Assembly: GCA_963725645.1 (NCBI GenBank)
Contig: CAVRZD010000006.1
Coordinates: 992,001-1,056,000, forward strand
Origin: JALYZC01 sp963725645
Lineage (GTDB): Bacteria; Actinomycetota; Thermoleophilia; Solirubrobacterales; Solirubrobacteraceae
Reading direction: 5' to 3'
Length of the DNA: 64,000 nt
Numbering within the stretch: position 1 is the stretch's first letter; every line of letters begins with the position of its first letter. A program made the translations under genes and the position numbers. Below, piece after piece: positions 1 to 8,500 of the stretch. A model generated the notes under the pieces. The model was given only the letters and a program-made list of their open reading frames with translations. It did no database searches and had not been told where the DNA came from.

Positions 1-378
1 TCGATCAACCAGGGCCGCGTCGGGCAGCGCACGCGCTACGCCTACAACATGCACATCTCCAACGACTCGACCCTGCTGTTCGACGGGCTCATCAAGTACG
101 ACGTCGAGCGCGGGTCGGCGGAGACCTACTGGTTCGGCGACGGGCGCTGGGGGAGCGAGGCGCCGCTCGCGCCGCGGCCCGGCGCCACGGAGGAGGACGA
201 CGGGTACCTCGTGTCCTACGTGTACGACGAGCGCGAGCAGCGCTCCGACGTCGAGGTGCTCGACGCCCGCGACCCGGTCGCCGGCCCGCTCGCGACCGTG
301 CGGCTCCCCGTGCGCGTCCCGCTCGGCTTCCACGCCACCTGGGTCCCCGGAGAGCGGCTCCCGGGCGCTTCCGCCTGA
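1..378 (+). CDS. Carotenoid oxygenase (RPE65/CCD family), C-terminal part
   Basis: The reading frame is open from base 1, so this is the last ~125 residues of a gene that begins outside the window. The family cleaves carotenoids or stilbene-like substrates with a four-histidine non-haem iron centre on a seven-bladed propeller. Visible family features are the WGSEAPLAPRPGATEEDDGY stretch and the terminal PLGFHATWVPG, whose His is the expected fourth iron ligand. The gene ends 13 bases before a terminal-inverted-repeat element. Family assignment is secure from these motifs; the substrate cannot be told. There is no sign of damage in the visible part. Confidence 0.9.
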   Translation, partial: SINQGRVGQRTRYAYNMHISNDSTLLFDGLIKYDVERGSAETYWFGDGRWGSEAPLAPRPGATEEDDGYLVSYVYDEREQRSDVEVLDARDPVAGPLATVRLPVRVPLGFHATWVPGERLPGASA

Positions 379-391
379 GCGGATTTCGCCG

Positions 392-562
392 CTAGATGAT
401 TGATTCGATGGCCGCGTGTGCGTGGGGGCGCGCGGGAGCAAGCTGGGCGGGGAAAGCAGGGCGAAGCCAATACCCGAGGTATGGGCGAGCCCGATGACCC
501 CGATCCAGCGCAGCTAACCGCGCGTCATCCACGCGCGCGGGGTCGTGGAATCACTCATCTAG
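392..562 (+). repeat. MITE-like element, copy A (171 bp, 15-bp terminal inverted repeats)
   Basis: The left end CTAGATGATTGATTC and the right end (read on the other strand) CTAGATGAGTGATTC differ at one base, giving clear terminal inverted repeats. The interior holds two further inverted repeats: CCAATACC-CGA-GGTATGGG, and CGCGCGT-CATCC-ACGCGCG near the right end. A second copy lies in inverted orientation at 7455-7639 and is nearly identical over most of its length. The right end overlaps the TAG stop of the SnoaL-like gene. No transposase is encoded, so it would be non-autonomous; a transcribed structured RNA or processing signal is also possible. Confidence 0.8.
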
Positions 563-993
563 GCTCGACCGACGGCCTCGAGCGCCTCGGCGAGGGTCGG
601 GAAGTTCGTCGCCGACACGATCAGGCCGTCGTCGAATCCGAACACGTACACGAAGTCGCGCTCGAGCTCCGTCCCGCTCTCGCCGGCCTGGGCGGTGATC
701 CGGACCGGCACCACGACGGCGTCCCCCTCGGCGATGAACTCCTCGGGCTCGAAGTTGAAGCGCACGTGGTCGAGCCCCGCGCGCAGGCTCGCGGCCCACG
801 TGGCCACGGCGTCGTGGCCGCGCGCCGGGGCGACGTCCGGCGTGGTGCGGCTGAAGTCGACCTCGACGTCGGGGTGATAACCGCGCAGCGCCGCCTCGAG
901 CGCCGCCCGCGCCTCGGCTTCGTCGCGGACGCCGACCGCGACGTTCCAGACCTCGAAGCCCCGGCGGATGAGTTCGACGTTCCCGTCCGACAC
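559..993 (-). CDS. SnoaL-like / NTF2-fold protein
   Basis: A 144-residue single-domain protein of the SnoaL-like (NTF2-fold) superfamily, whose members are small cyclases, hydrolases or ligand-binding proteins. The N-terminus from GTG 993 reads MSDGNVELIRRGFEVWN, the usual opening of this family; an ATG at 1026 would add 11 residues (ASPRRPYWRH type) that look unrelated, so 993 is preferred. The second half has the typical alternating strand pattern (DAVVVPVRITAQ, FVYVFGFDDG). Its stop codon TAG (559-561) lies inside the terminal repeat of the adjacent element. The specific function is unknown. Confidence 0.75.
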   Translation of the reverse strand: MSDGNVELIRRGFEVWNVAVGVRDEAEARAALEAALRGYHPDVEVDFSRTTPDVAPARGHDAVATWAASLRAGLDHVRFNFEPEEFIAEGDAVVVPVRITAQAGESGTELERDFVYVFGFDDGLIVSATNFPTLAEALEAVGRA

Positions 994-1025
994 GTGCCGC
1001 CAGTATGGCCTACGCGGGGACGCCA

Positions 1026-1031
1026 TAGGAT
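1026..1031 (+). promoter_or_regulatory. Leaderless-type -10 box TAGGAT
   Basis: TAGGAT lies 6 bases before the GTG start of the UDPGP gene, with no Shine-Dalgarno between, the arrangement expected for leaderless transcription in actinobacteria. Confidence 0.55.
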
Positions 1032-1037
1032 GCGGCC

Positions 1038-2427
1038 GTGAGCGCGGAAGGGCTGCGTTTGTGCGAGGAGAAGATGCGGGCCGCGGGCGTGCACGACGTC
1101 GCGATCGCGACCTTCGCGCACTACTACCGCCAGCTGGAGGAGGGCGCGTCCGGCCTCGTGCCCGAGGCGGAGATCGAGGCGGTCGAGTCCGTCCCCGACG
1201 CCGAGGAGCTGCCGGAGCCGGCCGACGGCGCGCGCGAGGCGCTCGATCGCACGGTGGTCATCAAGCTCAACGGCGGCCTCGGCACCAGCATGGGCATGAC
1301 GAAGGCCAAGTCGCTGCTGCCGGTGAAGGACGGGCTCAGCTTCCTCGACGTGATCGCGCTGCAGGTGCTGGAGCTGCGTCGGCGCCATCGGGCGCGCGTC
1401 CCGCTCGTGCTGATGAACTCCTTCGCGACGCAGGAGGAGTCCCTCGCGGCGCTGCGCGCCCACGACGAGCTGGCGGGCGACCTCCCGCTGGACTTCGTCC
1501 AGAACAAGGAGCCCAAGCTCCTCGCGGACGACCTCGTCCCGGTCGAATGGCCGCCGAACCCCGAGCTCGAGTGGTGCCCGCCCGGACACGGCGACATCTA
1601 CACCGCGCTCGTGACCTCCGGCATGCTGGAGGCCCTGCTCGAGCACGGCTACGAGCACGCCTTCGTCTCCAACTCCGACAACCTCGGCGCGGTGCTGGAC
1701 CCGCGCATCCTCGCCTGGTTCGCGGCCGAGCGGATCCCGTTCCTGATGGAGGTCGCCGACCGCACCGAGGCCGACCGCAAGGGCGGCCACCTCGCCCGCC
1801 GGCGCGGATGGCCGCCTGCTCCTGCGCGAGATCGCACAGACGCCGGAGGCCGACCTCGACGCCTTCCAGGACGTCTCGCGCCACCGCTACTTCAACACGA
1901 ACTCGCTGTGGGTGAGCCTGCCCGCGCTGGCGGCGGCGCTGCGCGAGCGCGACAACGTCCTCGGGCTTCCGATGATCGTCAACCGCAAGACCGTGGATCC
2001 GACCGACCCGTCCTCGCCGGCCGTCGTCCAGCTCGAGACCGCGATGGGCGCGGCGATCGAGGTGTTCGACGGCGCCCGGGCGCTGCGGGTGCCGCGCTCG
2101 CGCTTCGCGCCGGTGAAGACGACCAACGATCTGCTGGTGCTGCGCTCCGACTGCTACGTGCTGACCGCGGGCCGGCACGTCGAGCTCGCCCCCGAGCGCG
2201 ACGGCGGGCCGCCGCTCGTGGACCTCGACCCCGCGCACTACAAGCTGCTCGCGGACTTCGAGGCGCGCTTCCCCGACGGACCGCCGTCGCTGCTGCGCGC
2301 GGACCGCTTCGCCGTGCGCGGCGACGTCGAGTTCGGTGCCGGCGTCGTGGTCACCGGCGACGTCGAGGTGCGGGCGGCCGCCGACGAGCGGGTCCACATA
2401 GCCGACGACATGGTGCTCGAGGGCTGA
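1038..2427 (+). CDS. UTP--glucose-1-phosphate uridylyltransferase, UDPGP family (one apparent frameshift)
   Basis: Makes UDP-glucose from UTP and glucose-1-phosphate, feeding glycoside and surface-polysaccharide synthesis. The UDPGP nucleotide-binding motif KLNGGLGTSMGMTKAKS sits at residues ~76-92, followed by NSFATQEESL, the substrate-site NKEPKL stretch and FVSNSDNLGA. The first frame stops matching at ~1798-1806 (after GGHLAR); the family sequence resumes one base later (DGRLLLREIAQT, then NTNSLWV, NRKTVDP) and ends at 2427. With one base removed the product is 462 residues, normal for the family. A consensus indel is likelier than decay because both halves keep perfect family motifs. Start: GTG 1038, 6 bases after TAGGAT. 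The next gene overlaps its stop by 4 bases. Confidence 0.85.
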
Positions 2428-4955
2428 GCGAGGCGCTGACAGCAGCCGTGGTGGGCTGCGGGCCCCGCGGCCGCGAGCACGCGCGGGCGCTGCGCGACGC
2501 CGGCGGGATCGAGCTCGTCGCGGTTGCGGACGAGGCCGCCGCGCCGCGCGAGGCGCTGTCGCGCGAATTCGAGGTCGAGGAACACGCGAGCCTGGAGGCC
2601 GCGCTCGCCGGCGCGCGGCCGGACCTCGTGGTGCTGGCCACGCCCCCGTCGGCGCGCGAGGACCTCGTGCTCGCCGCCGCCGCAGCCGACGGCGTCCGCG
2701 CGATCGTGGTCGAGAAGCCCTTCGCGATCACGCTGGCCGCCGCCGAGCGCATGGTGGCGGCGTGCGAGGCGCGCGAGGTCCTGCTGGTCGTCGGCCACCA
2801 GCTGTGCTTCGTGCCGGCGTTCGCGACGCTGCGTGACGCGGTGGACGAGGGCGCGCTGGGCGAGATCGAGTTCCTGCGCGCCGTCGGCCGCGGCGACCTG
2901 CTCGACCAGGGCCCGCACCTGATCGACGCGCTGCTGCGGCTGGCCGGCGGGCGGCGGGTGGAGTGGGTCATGTCCCAGCGCGGCGACGCGGCGGTCGCCG
3001 GGCTGCCCGCGGCCGCGCGCGCCGGGAGCTACGACGCGCCCGCGTGGATGACGCACTACCTCGCGTTCGCGGGCGGCCTGCGGGCGGTCTGCGAGACCGG
3101 GCCGCTGCACCAGCGCGCGCGCGACTTCCACGACGAGTGGCGCGACAAGCGCGTGCTGGTGCTGGGATCCGAGGGCATGGGTGAGGCGCACGCGCTTGGC
3201 GGCTGCCGGCTGTTGCGGGCCGGCGCCGCGGGCTGGGAGAACGGCGCGCCCGGCGGCGCCGAGCGCTACGCGGCCGCGACCACGGCGCTGCATGCGGCCG
3301 TGCGCGCGTCGGTGCTCGAGGGCGCGCCGCACCCGTGTGACGCGCGCGGCGCGCTGCACGGGATGGAGGTCCTGGTCGCCTGCGCGCAGAGCGCGGTCGA
3401 CGGCGACGCCGCGGTGCTGCCGCCCGCCCCGGACCGCGACCCGTTCGCGGAGCTGCGCGCCGCGCCCGCGCGCCGTGCCCCGGCGCCCGCGCCGCCCGCC
3501 GCCGGGCTGGAGATCTCGGTGATCGTCGTGCTTCCCGACCATCGCGGGTACGCGGAGCGCGCGGTCGCGAGCTGGCTGGAGGAGCAGACGCTGGCGGGCG
3601 ACCGCTACGAGCTCGTCGTCGTCTCCGACGGCGCCGAGCCGGCGCTCGAGGAGCGGGTGCGCGCGCTGCTGCGTCCCGGGGATCGGCTCCTCCGGCGACC
3701 CGGCGCGCACGAGATCGTGCTCTACGACACCGGTGCGCGCGCGGCCCGGGCGCCGATCCTGCTGTTCAGCGAGCCGCACTGCATCGCCGAGCCCGAGTGC
3801 CTGGACGAGCTGCTCGGGTATCTCGCGCGGACGCGGTACGACGGCGCGTGCCTCCGCAGCGTCGGCATCGCGTCCAACGGGCCGGCGCGCCTGGAGGAGC
3901 GCTACTTCGACACGGGCTTCCAGGAGATCTCGCGCGAGGGCCACTGGTGCAAGGCGATCCTGCGCGGCTTCGCGGTACGGCGGGACGCCTACCTCGCGGC
4001 GGGCGGCTTCGAGGGCGAGTGGGGCCGCTTCAGCGAGTTCGCGCTCGCGATCGCGCTCCATCGCCGGGGCCAGCGCCTCGGCTATGCGACCGGCGCCTGC
4101 GTCCGCCACGCCTACACGGCGACGCTGCGAGCGCTGGTCCCTCCGGTCGCCGACTTCGCCGCCGGCGAGTGCGCCTACCGCGCGGCACGCGGCGACGCCG
4201 CACTGGACGGATACATCGAGCCGGGGCCGGTGTGGCGACGCCGCCAGGAGCTCGACCCGCGGGTGGCCCGGACGCTCGCCGGCGCGGCAGTGCGGGTGCT
4301 TGCGCGGCCGGGTACGTGGCGCTGGCGCGGAGCGCCCGGCGCCGTGGCCGGCGCGGCGTGCCGGCGGGCGGCCGTGTGGCTGCTCGGTTCGCGCCCCGCG
4401 CGCGCCCGCGTGCGGGTCGAGATCGCGCTGGCCTGGATCCGCAGCCGCCTGCCGGGTCGCGAGGACGGCCGGATCGCCGCGTACGAGACCGCCTACACCG
4501 GGCTCGTGTCGCTGGCGCAGCTGCGGTGGATCGACGAACACCGGCCCGACCCGGCGCCGGCGGACGCGGCCCGGCGCTTCGCCGTCGCGGACCTCCCCGA
4601 CGATCGCCTGGCGGGATTCCACGCCCCCGAGCGCGAGAACGGCCGCGCCTGGCGCTGGGCCGGCGGCCTCGCGCTGCTCGACCTGCCGGTGCCGCCGGGC
4701 GCCTGCGAGCTGCGGCTGGACACGGGCGGTGTGCGGCCGGACGGGGCGCCGCCCCTGGCCGCGCTCGTCAACGGCCGCCGGGTCGCGCTGGCCGCCGCCG
4801 AGCCCGGCGTGTGGCATGGCCGCGTGCCGGAGCGCGCGCTTCGCGGCGGCCGTGCCGAGCTCGCGCTCGTGAGCGTCCCGCTGCGGCAGTGGCGCCACGG
4901 CTCGCCCGACCGCCGCGAGCTCGGCCTGCCGCTCGTGTCGGTGGAGTTCCGATAG
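2424..4955 (+). CDS. Gfo/Idh/MocA-type oxidoreductase fused to a GT2-like glycosyltransferase
   Basis: About 843 residues in three parts. Residues ~1-345: Gfo/Idh/MocA fold with the Rossmann motif VVGCGPRGREHARAL and the conserved EKPFAI segment (nicotinamide-dependent sugar oxidation is usual for the family). An Ala/Pro-rich linker (~346-362) follows. Residues ~363-610: GT-A-like domain (ISVIVVLPDHRGY, LVVVSDGAEP); where GT2 enzymes have DxD this protein has FSEPHC, so catalysis is uncertain. The C-terminus (~700-843) looks like a beta-sandwich ending in LVSVEFR. No ATG/GTG/TTG stands at the natural N-terminus: the likely start is CTG 2424 in CTGA, overlapping the UDPGP stop; GTG 2448 would cut off the first strand. 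It probably decorates a nucleotide-sugar-derived polymer together with the UDPGP enzyme; that is inference. Confidence 0.75.
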   Translation: MSEALTAAVVGCGPRGREHARALRDAGGIELVAVADEAAAPREALSREFEVEEHASLEAALAGARPDLVVLATPPSAREDLVLAAAAADGVRAIVVEKPFAITLAAAERMVAACEAREVLLVVGHQLCFVPAFATLRDAVDEGALGEIEFLRAVGRGDLLDQGPHLIDALLRLAGGRRVEWVMSQRGDAAVAGLPAAARAGSYDAPAWMTHYLAFAGGLRAVCETGPLHQRARDFHDEWRDKRVLVLGSEGMGEAHALGGCRLLRAGAAGWENGAPGGAERYAAATTALHAAVRASVLEGAPHPCDARGALHGMEVLVACAQSAVDGDAAVLPPAPDRDPFAELRAAPARRAPAPAPPAAGLEISVIVVLPDHRGYAERAVASWLEEQTLAGDRYELVVVSDGAEPALEERVRALLRPGDRLLRRPGAHEIVLYDTGARAARAPILLFSEPHCIAEPECLDELLGYLARTRYDGACLRSVGIASNGPARLEERYFDTGFQEISREGHWCKAILRGFAVRRDAYLAAGGFEGEWGRFSEFALAIALHRRGQRLGYATGACVRHAYTATLRALVPPVADFAAGECAYRAARGDAALDGYIEPGPVWRRRQELDPRVARTLAGAAVRVLARPGTWRWRGAPGAVAGAACRRAAVWLLGSRPARARVRVEIALAWIRSRLPGREDGRIAAYETAYTGLVSLAQLRWIDEHRPDPAPADAARRFAVADLPDDRLAGFHAPERENGRAWRWAGGLALLDLPVPPGACELRLDTGGVRPDGAPPLAALVNGRRVALAAAEPGVWHGRVPERALRGGRAELALVSVPLRQWRHGSPDRRELGLPLVSVEFR

Positions 4956-4958
4956 CGC

Positions 4959-5222
4959 TCAGCCGCCGTCGCCGCCCGGCCGGCGCCCCCGGCGCCAGGA
5001 GACCAGCCGCGCGACGCCGGCGCCGCAAAGGCCGGACACGAGGATCACGATCACCAGCGGCGTCGTCGTCTCGACGACGATCCAGTTCACCGTGACCTCG
5101 GTCGAGTTCAGCACCGCGAACGCGACCCCGGCGGCCGCGAGCACCCCCGCGGCGACGTCGCGCGCGCCGATGCGCGACGCCCCCTTGGGCGATCCGTCAT
5201 CTGTCCGCTCGGGTGGTGGCAT
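4959..5222 (-). CDS. LapA-domain small membrane protein
   Basis: An 87-residue protein with two hydrophobic segments, GVLAAAGVAFAVLNS and PLVIVILVSGLCGAGVARLV, separated by a short polar loop (TEVTVNWIV) and ending in a basic tail WRRGRRPGGDGG. This is the pattern of the LapA / DUF1049 domain, best known from lipopolysaccharide assembly in Gram-negatives but widespread in actinobacteria, where the role is unknown. It converges on the preceding fusion gene (stops 3 bases apart) and diverges from the PLC-like gene. The start ATG 5222 gives a polar N-terminal tail of ~20 residues. Confidence 0.7.
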   Translation of the reverse strand: MPPPERTDDGSPKGASRIGARDVAAGVLAAAGVAFAVLNSTEVTVNWIVVETTTPLVIVILVSGLCGAGVARLVSWRRGRRPGGDGG

Positions 5223-5281
5223 CGCGCCCGCCTCCGGGCCGGGGCTTGCCCCGACGCCGGGATGTGGCCGAGAATAGCCGC

Positions 5282-7453
5282 GTGAGCGCCCGCAGTCGGC
5301 CTCGACGGATCGCGGCCACCGCCCTGGTCATCGTCGGCACGTTCTTCCTCCTGCTCGGGGGCGTGCTGCTGTACGCCCGCCAGGAGGTCGTCAACTCCAA
5401 CGCCTTCGCGGCGCACTCGAGCCACGCGCTGCAGGACGAGAACGTGCGCTCCGCGATCGGCGACGCGGTGCTCAACCAGGTCACCACGAGCGGAGGCGCG
5501 GCCCTGCTGTCCTTCCGCCCGGCGCTCGAGAGCGTGATCGACGGCGTGATCGCCTCCCCCCAGTTCAGGGCGGTGTTCCGGAAGGCGGCGGTCCACGCGC
5601 ACGACCTGCTGTTCAAACGCGACCGCGAGAGCGTGGTGCTCGACCTGGCGGACGCCGGCCTGGCGGTGTCGGGGGCGGCGAAGGCCGTCTCGCCCGACCT
5701 CGCCAAGCACATCCCGAAGGACATCAAGCCGGGTCTGCTGAGCCTCACCAACCGCGACTGGGCCACCGACCTGCTCGACGCCGCGGACTCGATCCGCTTC
5801 CTCGGCATCGTGCTGCCGATCCTCGGCCTCCTCTTCCTCGGCGGCGCGGTCGCGGCGGCGCCGGACCGCCGTCTGATCTTCATCCGCATCGGCGGCGCGA
5901 TCGCCGTGGCCGCGGTCGTCCTGCTGCTCGTGCTGTTCGTCGGCCGCGAGCTGCTGCTGGCCAACTTCTCCGAGGACAGCGACACGCTGCGGTCCGCCGT
6001 CGCCGCGGTGTGGGACTCCTTCCTCGACGGCCTGCACACCTGGGCGCTGCTCGTCGGCGCGTTCGGCCTGGTCGTCGCCGCCGCGTCGTCGTCGGTGCTC
6101 GGCACGTTCGCCGCGGGCACGCCCGTGGAGCGCGCGCGGCGGCTGATCGTCTACGTCCCCGAGCGCCCATGGCTGCGCGCCCTGCGGGCCGCGGGCGTGT
6201 TCCTCGTCTCGCTCCTCGTGGTGCTCGACCCGGCCGCGGCGCTCGAGATCGCCGCGACGGTCGCGGGCGGCTACGGCATCTACTACGCGATCACGGAGCT
6301 GCTCGTGCTGGTCGAGCGCCCGGATGCCGCCGCGGGCGAGGAGGGGCGCGTGCGCGCGCACCGCCGCGCGCTGGTCGTCGCCGCGGCCACCCCGGTCGTG
6401 ATCGTCGCGCTCGCGGTGGTCATCCTGACCGGCGGCGGCGGCACCCCGGCCAAGGCCGCCGGGGACCGGCACGCGCGGGTGTGCAACGGCTTCGCGCAGC
6501 TGTGCGACAAGCCGCTCAACCAGGTCGCCGTCGCGGCCACGCACAACTCGATGTCGGCCGCCCGCCGGCGCGGCTGGTTCTTCGCCAACCAGGACGGCGG
6601 CATCACCGAGCAGCTCGACTACGGCTTCCGCGGGCTGTTGATCGACACCCACTACGGCTACTCGACGGCGGGCGGGCTCAGCAAGGGGATCGTGCGCACA
6701 GCGGCGCTCTCCGAGGGGAAGGACCGCCAGGACCTCGTCAACGAGATCGGCGAGGAGGCCGTGACCGCCGCCGAGCACCTCGGTGCGCACATCACCGGCA
6801 AGCCGAGCGGTCGCCGCGGCCTCTACCTCTGCCACACGCTGTGCGAGCTGGGCGACACGCCGCTGGTCGTCGGCCTGAAGGAGATCACGCAGTTCCTCAA
6901 GCGCCACCCGGACGAGGTGCTGATCGTGTTCATCCAGGACGCGATCTCGGCAAAGGACACGGCGAAGGCGTTCGAGCAGGCGGGCCTGCTCAAGTACGTC
7001 TACACCCACCGGCGCGAGGATCCGTGGCCCACGCTGCGCCAGATGATCAGGTCCAATCGCCGGCTGTTCGTGCTCTACGAGCAGGGCCCCGGCGATCCCA
7101 GCGCCCCCTGGTACCACAACGGCTTCGAGCTCACGCAGGAGACGCCCTACAAGTTTCACAAGGAGAGCGAGCTGTTCTCGCCCGCGTCGTGCCGGCCGAA
7201 TCGCGGTTCGGCGAACAGTCCGCTCTTCCAGGTCAACAACTGGATCGACGACGTGCCGCCGCCCGCGGGCACCGGGGAGAAGTCGAACGCCTACGCCCCG
7301 CTGCTGCTGCGCCTGCAGCGCTGCGAGCGGGTGCGCGGCCTGGTGCCGAACATCGTCGGCGTGGACTTCTACGACCAGGGGAAGGTGCTTGCGGCGGTCA
7401 ACGTCATCAACGGGCTGCCGGCCAACGCCAAGCCGGCCCTGCCGACGCACTGA
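5282..7453 (+). CDS. Membrane-anchored PI-PLC X-domain-like phosphodiesterase
   Basis: 723 residues. An N-terminal hydrophobic helix (TALVIVGTFFLLLGGVLLYA) and several more membrane segments (residues ~180-385) precede an exported catalytic half. That half carries PLC-like phosphodiesterase signatures: VAATHNSMS at residue ~418 (first catalytic His), GFRGLLIDTHYG at ~450 and HPDEVLIVFIQD further on. PI-PLC X-domain enzymes cleave phosphodiesters of phosphoinositides or related lipids by acid-base catalysis. The paired His residues are present; the second His is in DTHYG. GTG 5282 is chosen because upstream residues are Pro/Arg-rich and unlike a signal. One base after the stop begins the inverted-repeat element, copy B. 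Confidence 0.75.
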   Translation: MSARSRPRRIAATALVIVGTFFLLLGGVLLYARQEVVNSNAFAAHSSHALQDENVRSAIGDAVLNQVTTSGGAALLSFRPALESVIDGVIASPQFRAVFRKAAVHAHDLLFKRDRESVVLDLADAGLAVSGAAKAVSPDLAKHIPKDIKPGLLSLTNRDWATDLLDAADSIRFLGIVLPILGLLFLGGAVAAAPDRRLIFIRIGGAIAVAAVVLLLVLFVGRELLLANFSEDSDTLRSAVAAVWDSFLDGLHTWALLVGAFGLVVAAASSSVLGTFAAGTPVERARRLIVYVPERPWLRALRAAGVFLVSLLVVLDPAAALEIAATVAGGYGIYYAITELLVLVERPDAAAGEEGRVRAHRRALVVAAATPVVIVALAVVILTGGGGTPAKAAGDRHARVCNGFAQLCDKPLNQVAVAATHNSMSAARRRGWFFANQDGGITEQLDYGFRGLLIDTHYGYSTAGGLSKGIVRTAALSEGKDRQDLVNEIGEEAVTAAEHLGAHITGKPSGRRGLYLCHTLCELGDTPLVVGLKEITQFLKRHPDEVLIVFIQDAISAKDTAKAFEQAGLLKYVYTHRREDPWPTLRQMIRSNRRLFVLYEQGPGDPSAPWYHNGFELTQETPYKFHKESELFSPASCRPNRGSANSPLFQVNNWIDDVPPPAGTGEKSNAYAPLLLRLQRCERVRGLVPNIVGVDFYDQGKVLAAVNVINGLPANAKPALPTH

Positions 7454-7454
7454 G

Positions 7455-7639
7455 CCAGATGAGTGATTGCACGACCCGCGCGCGTGGATGACGCGCGGTT
7501 AGCTGCGCTGGATCGAGGTCATCGGGCTCGCCAGTACCTCGGGTATTGGCTTCGCCCTGCCTTCCCGGAGCCCGAAGGGCTTCGCCAGCTTGCTCCCGCG
7601 CGCCCCCACGCACACGCGGCCGCGGAATCGATCATCTAG
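7455..7639 (-). repeat. MITE-like element, copy B (185 bp), inverted relative to copy A
   Basis: Read on the minus strand this copy matches copy A (392-562) almost throughout. It carries a different 22-base segment in place of 7 bases of copy A (including the palindrome-like CGAAGCCCTTCGGGCT) and lacks one G near the end. Terminal repeats are CTAGATGATCGATTC and, on the other strand, CCAGATGAGTGATTG. The end that follows the SnoaL stop in copy A here follows the PLC-like gene's stop TGA after one base. The opposite end supplies the TAG of a TAGCAT hexamer 10 bases before the next gene's GTG start. Confidence 0.8.
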
Positions 7640-7652
7640 CATCGCGCGCTTC

Positions 7653-8380
7653 GTGCGCGTCAGGACCGTCCCAATCGTGCTCGCCGTGGCGCTGGCGGGG
7701 GCCGGCTGCGGGTCCGACCAGGTGTCCCAGCAGGCCTCGCGGCCGACGGCTCGCGGCGACGCGAAGGACTCCCTGTTCCGCACCGCCAACCTGCGGCGGG
7801 CGCTCGACGTGCTGCGCAAGCACGCCGGGGCGAGCGCGACGCTCGCCTCGTTCCGGCTCGAGGCCGGCGCGCTGACGTCGGAGATCGTGGGTGGAGCCGG
7901 GCGCTCCGTCGTGGTGTCCAAGCGCTTCAGGCTGACGTCGGTGCCCACGCCCGGGGTCACGCCCGCCGGCGCCGGCGTGGCGCTGACACAGGTGGACCCG
8001 GGCGCGCCCGAGCGGATCATGACCCAGGTCACGCCGCGCGCGGGCGTGGGCCTCGGCGGCGTGGACTACTTCCTGATCGCGGCCGAGCCCTCCACCGGCC
8101 GGCCCGGCTGGGTCGTGTACCTGCGCGACGGGAAGGGCAGCTACTCCGCCGACCTGGCGGGCGGCCACGTCAAGGCGTTCACGGCGACCGCGGGCGCGGC
8201 GACCGCGCCCACCGTCCCCACGACGACCGCGCGGCCGCGCCGGCCGCGCCAACGACCGTGCCGACGCCGACGAACCCCGCGACCGCGCCGACGCAGGCGC
8301 AGGTCCAGCGCCAGCTCGATTGCATCCGGCGCGCGGGCGGCGACGGCGGCAAGATCGCCGGCTGCCTGCGGCTGAAGTAG
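7653..8380 (+). CDS. Putative lipoprotein, one apparent frameshift near the C-terminus
   Basis: GTG 7653 opens with a lipoprotein-like signal (TVPIVLAVALAGAGCGSDQ), so the mature protein would be lipid-anchored at Cys. The body (~190 residues) has no family I recognise. A Thr/Pro/Ala linker begins at ~8195; the frame then turns into an Arg-rich artefact. Shifting by one base at ~8224-8232 restores a Thr/Pro linker (TVPTPTNPATAPTQ) and a neat cysteine-bearing tail, QRQLDCIRRAGGDGGKIAGC, ending with TAG at 8378-8380. Here a base appears to be missing, unlike the extra bases elsewhere. Product after repair is ~242 residues. Confidence 0.65.
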
Positions 8381-8500
8381 CGCCTGAGGTCCGCGGGTTC
8401 GCCCGGCGCGTGACCGCTCGGGATGCGCTGACGGACGCGTAAGCTGGCGCGGCCTGCGCGGTTTCAAGCTGCAGACCGACACCGTCACGGAGGCACGACC

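Noticed and set aside
400..550. Conserved peptide (GGAREQAG, GEANTRG, DPAQLTARHPRAR) encoded by both copies of the inverted-repeat element
   Set aside because: The frame is kept only because the length difference is 15 bases; the substitutions inside it (Lys/Arg, Met/Thr, Pro/Leu) change the amino acid, so there is no sign of selection for protein.
1038..4955. A single 1305-residue protein from UDPGP through the oxidoreductase-glycosyltransferase
   Set aside because: The continuous frame exists only because of the one-base shift at ~1800; residues between ~255 and ~462 are Arg-rich nonsense while the true UDPGP C-terminus lies in another frame and ends at 2427.
5108..7450. 780-residue minus-strand frame opposite the PLC-like gene
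   Set aside because: Low-complexity, charged sequence without motifs; the plus-strand frame has catalytic PLC signatures.
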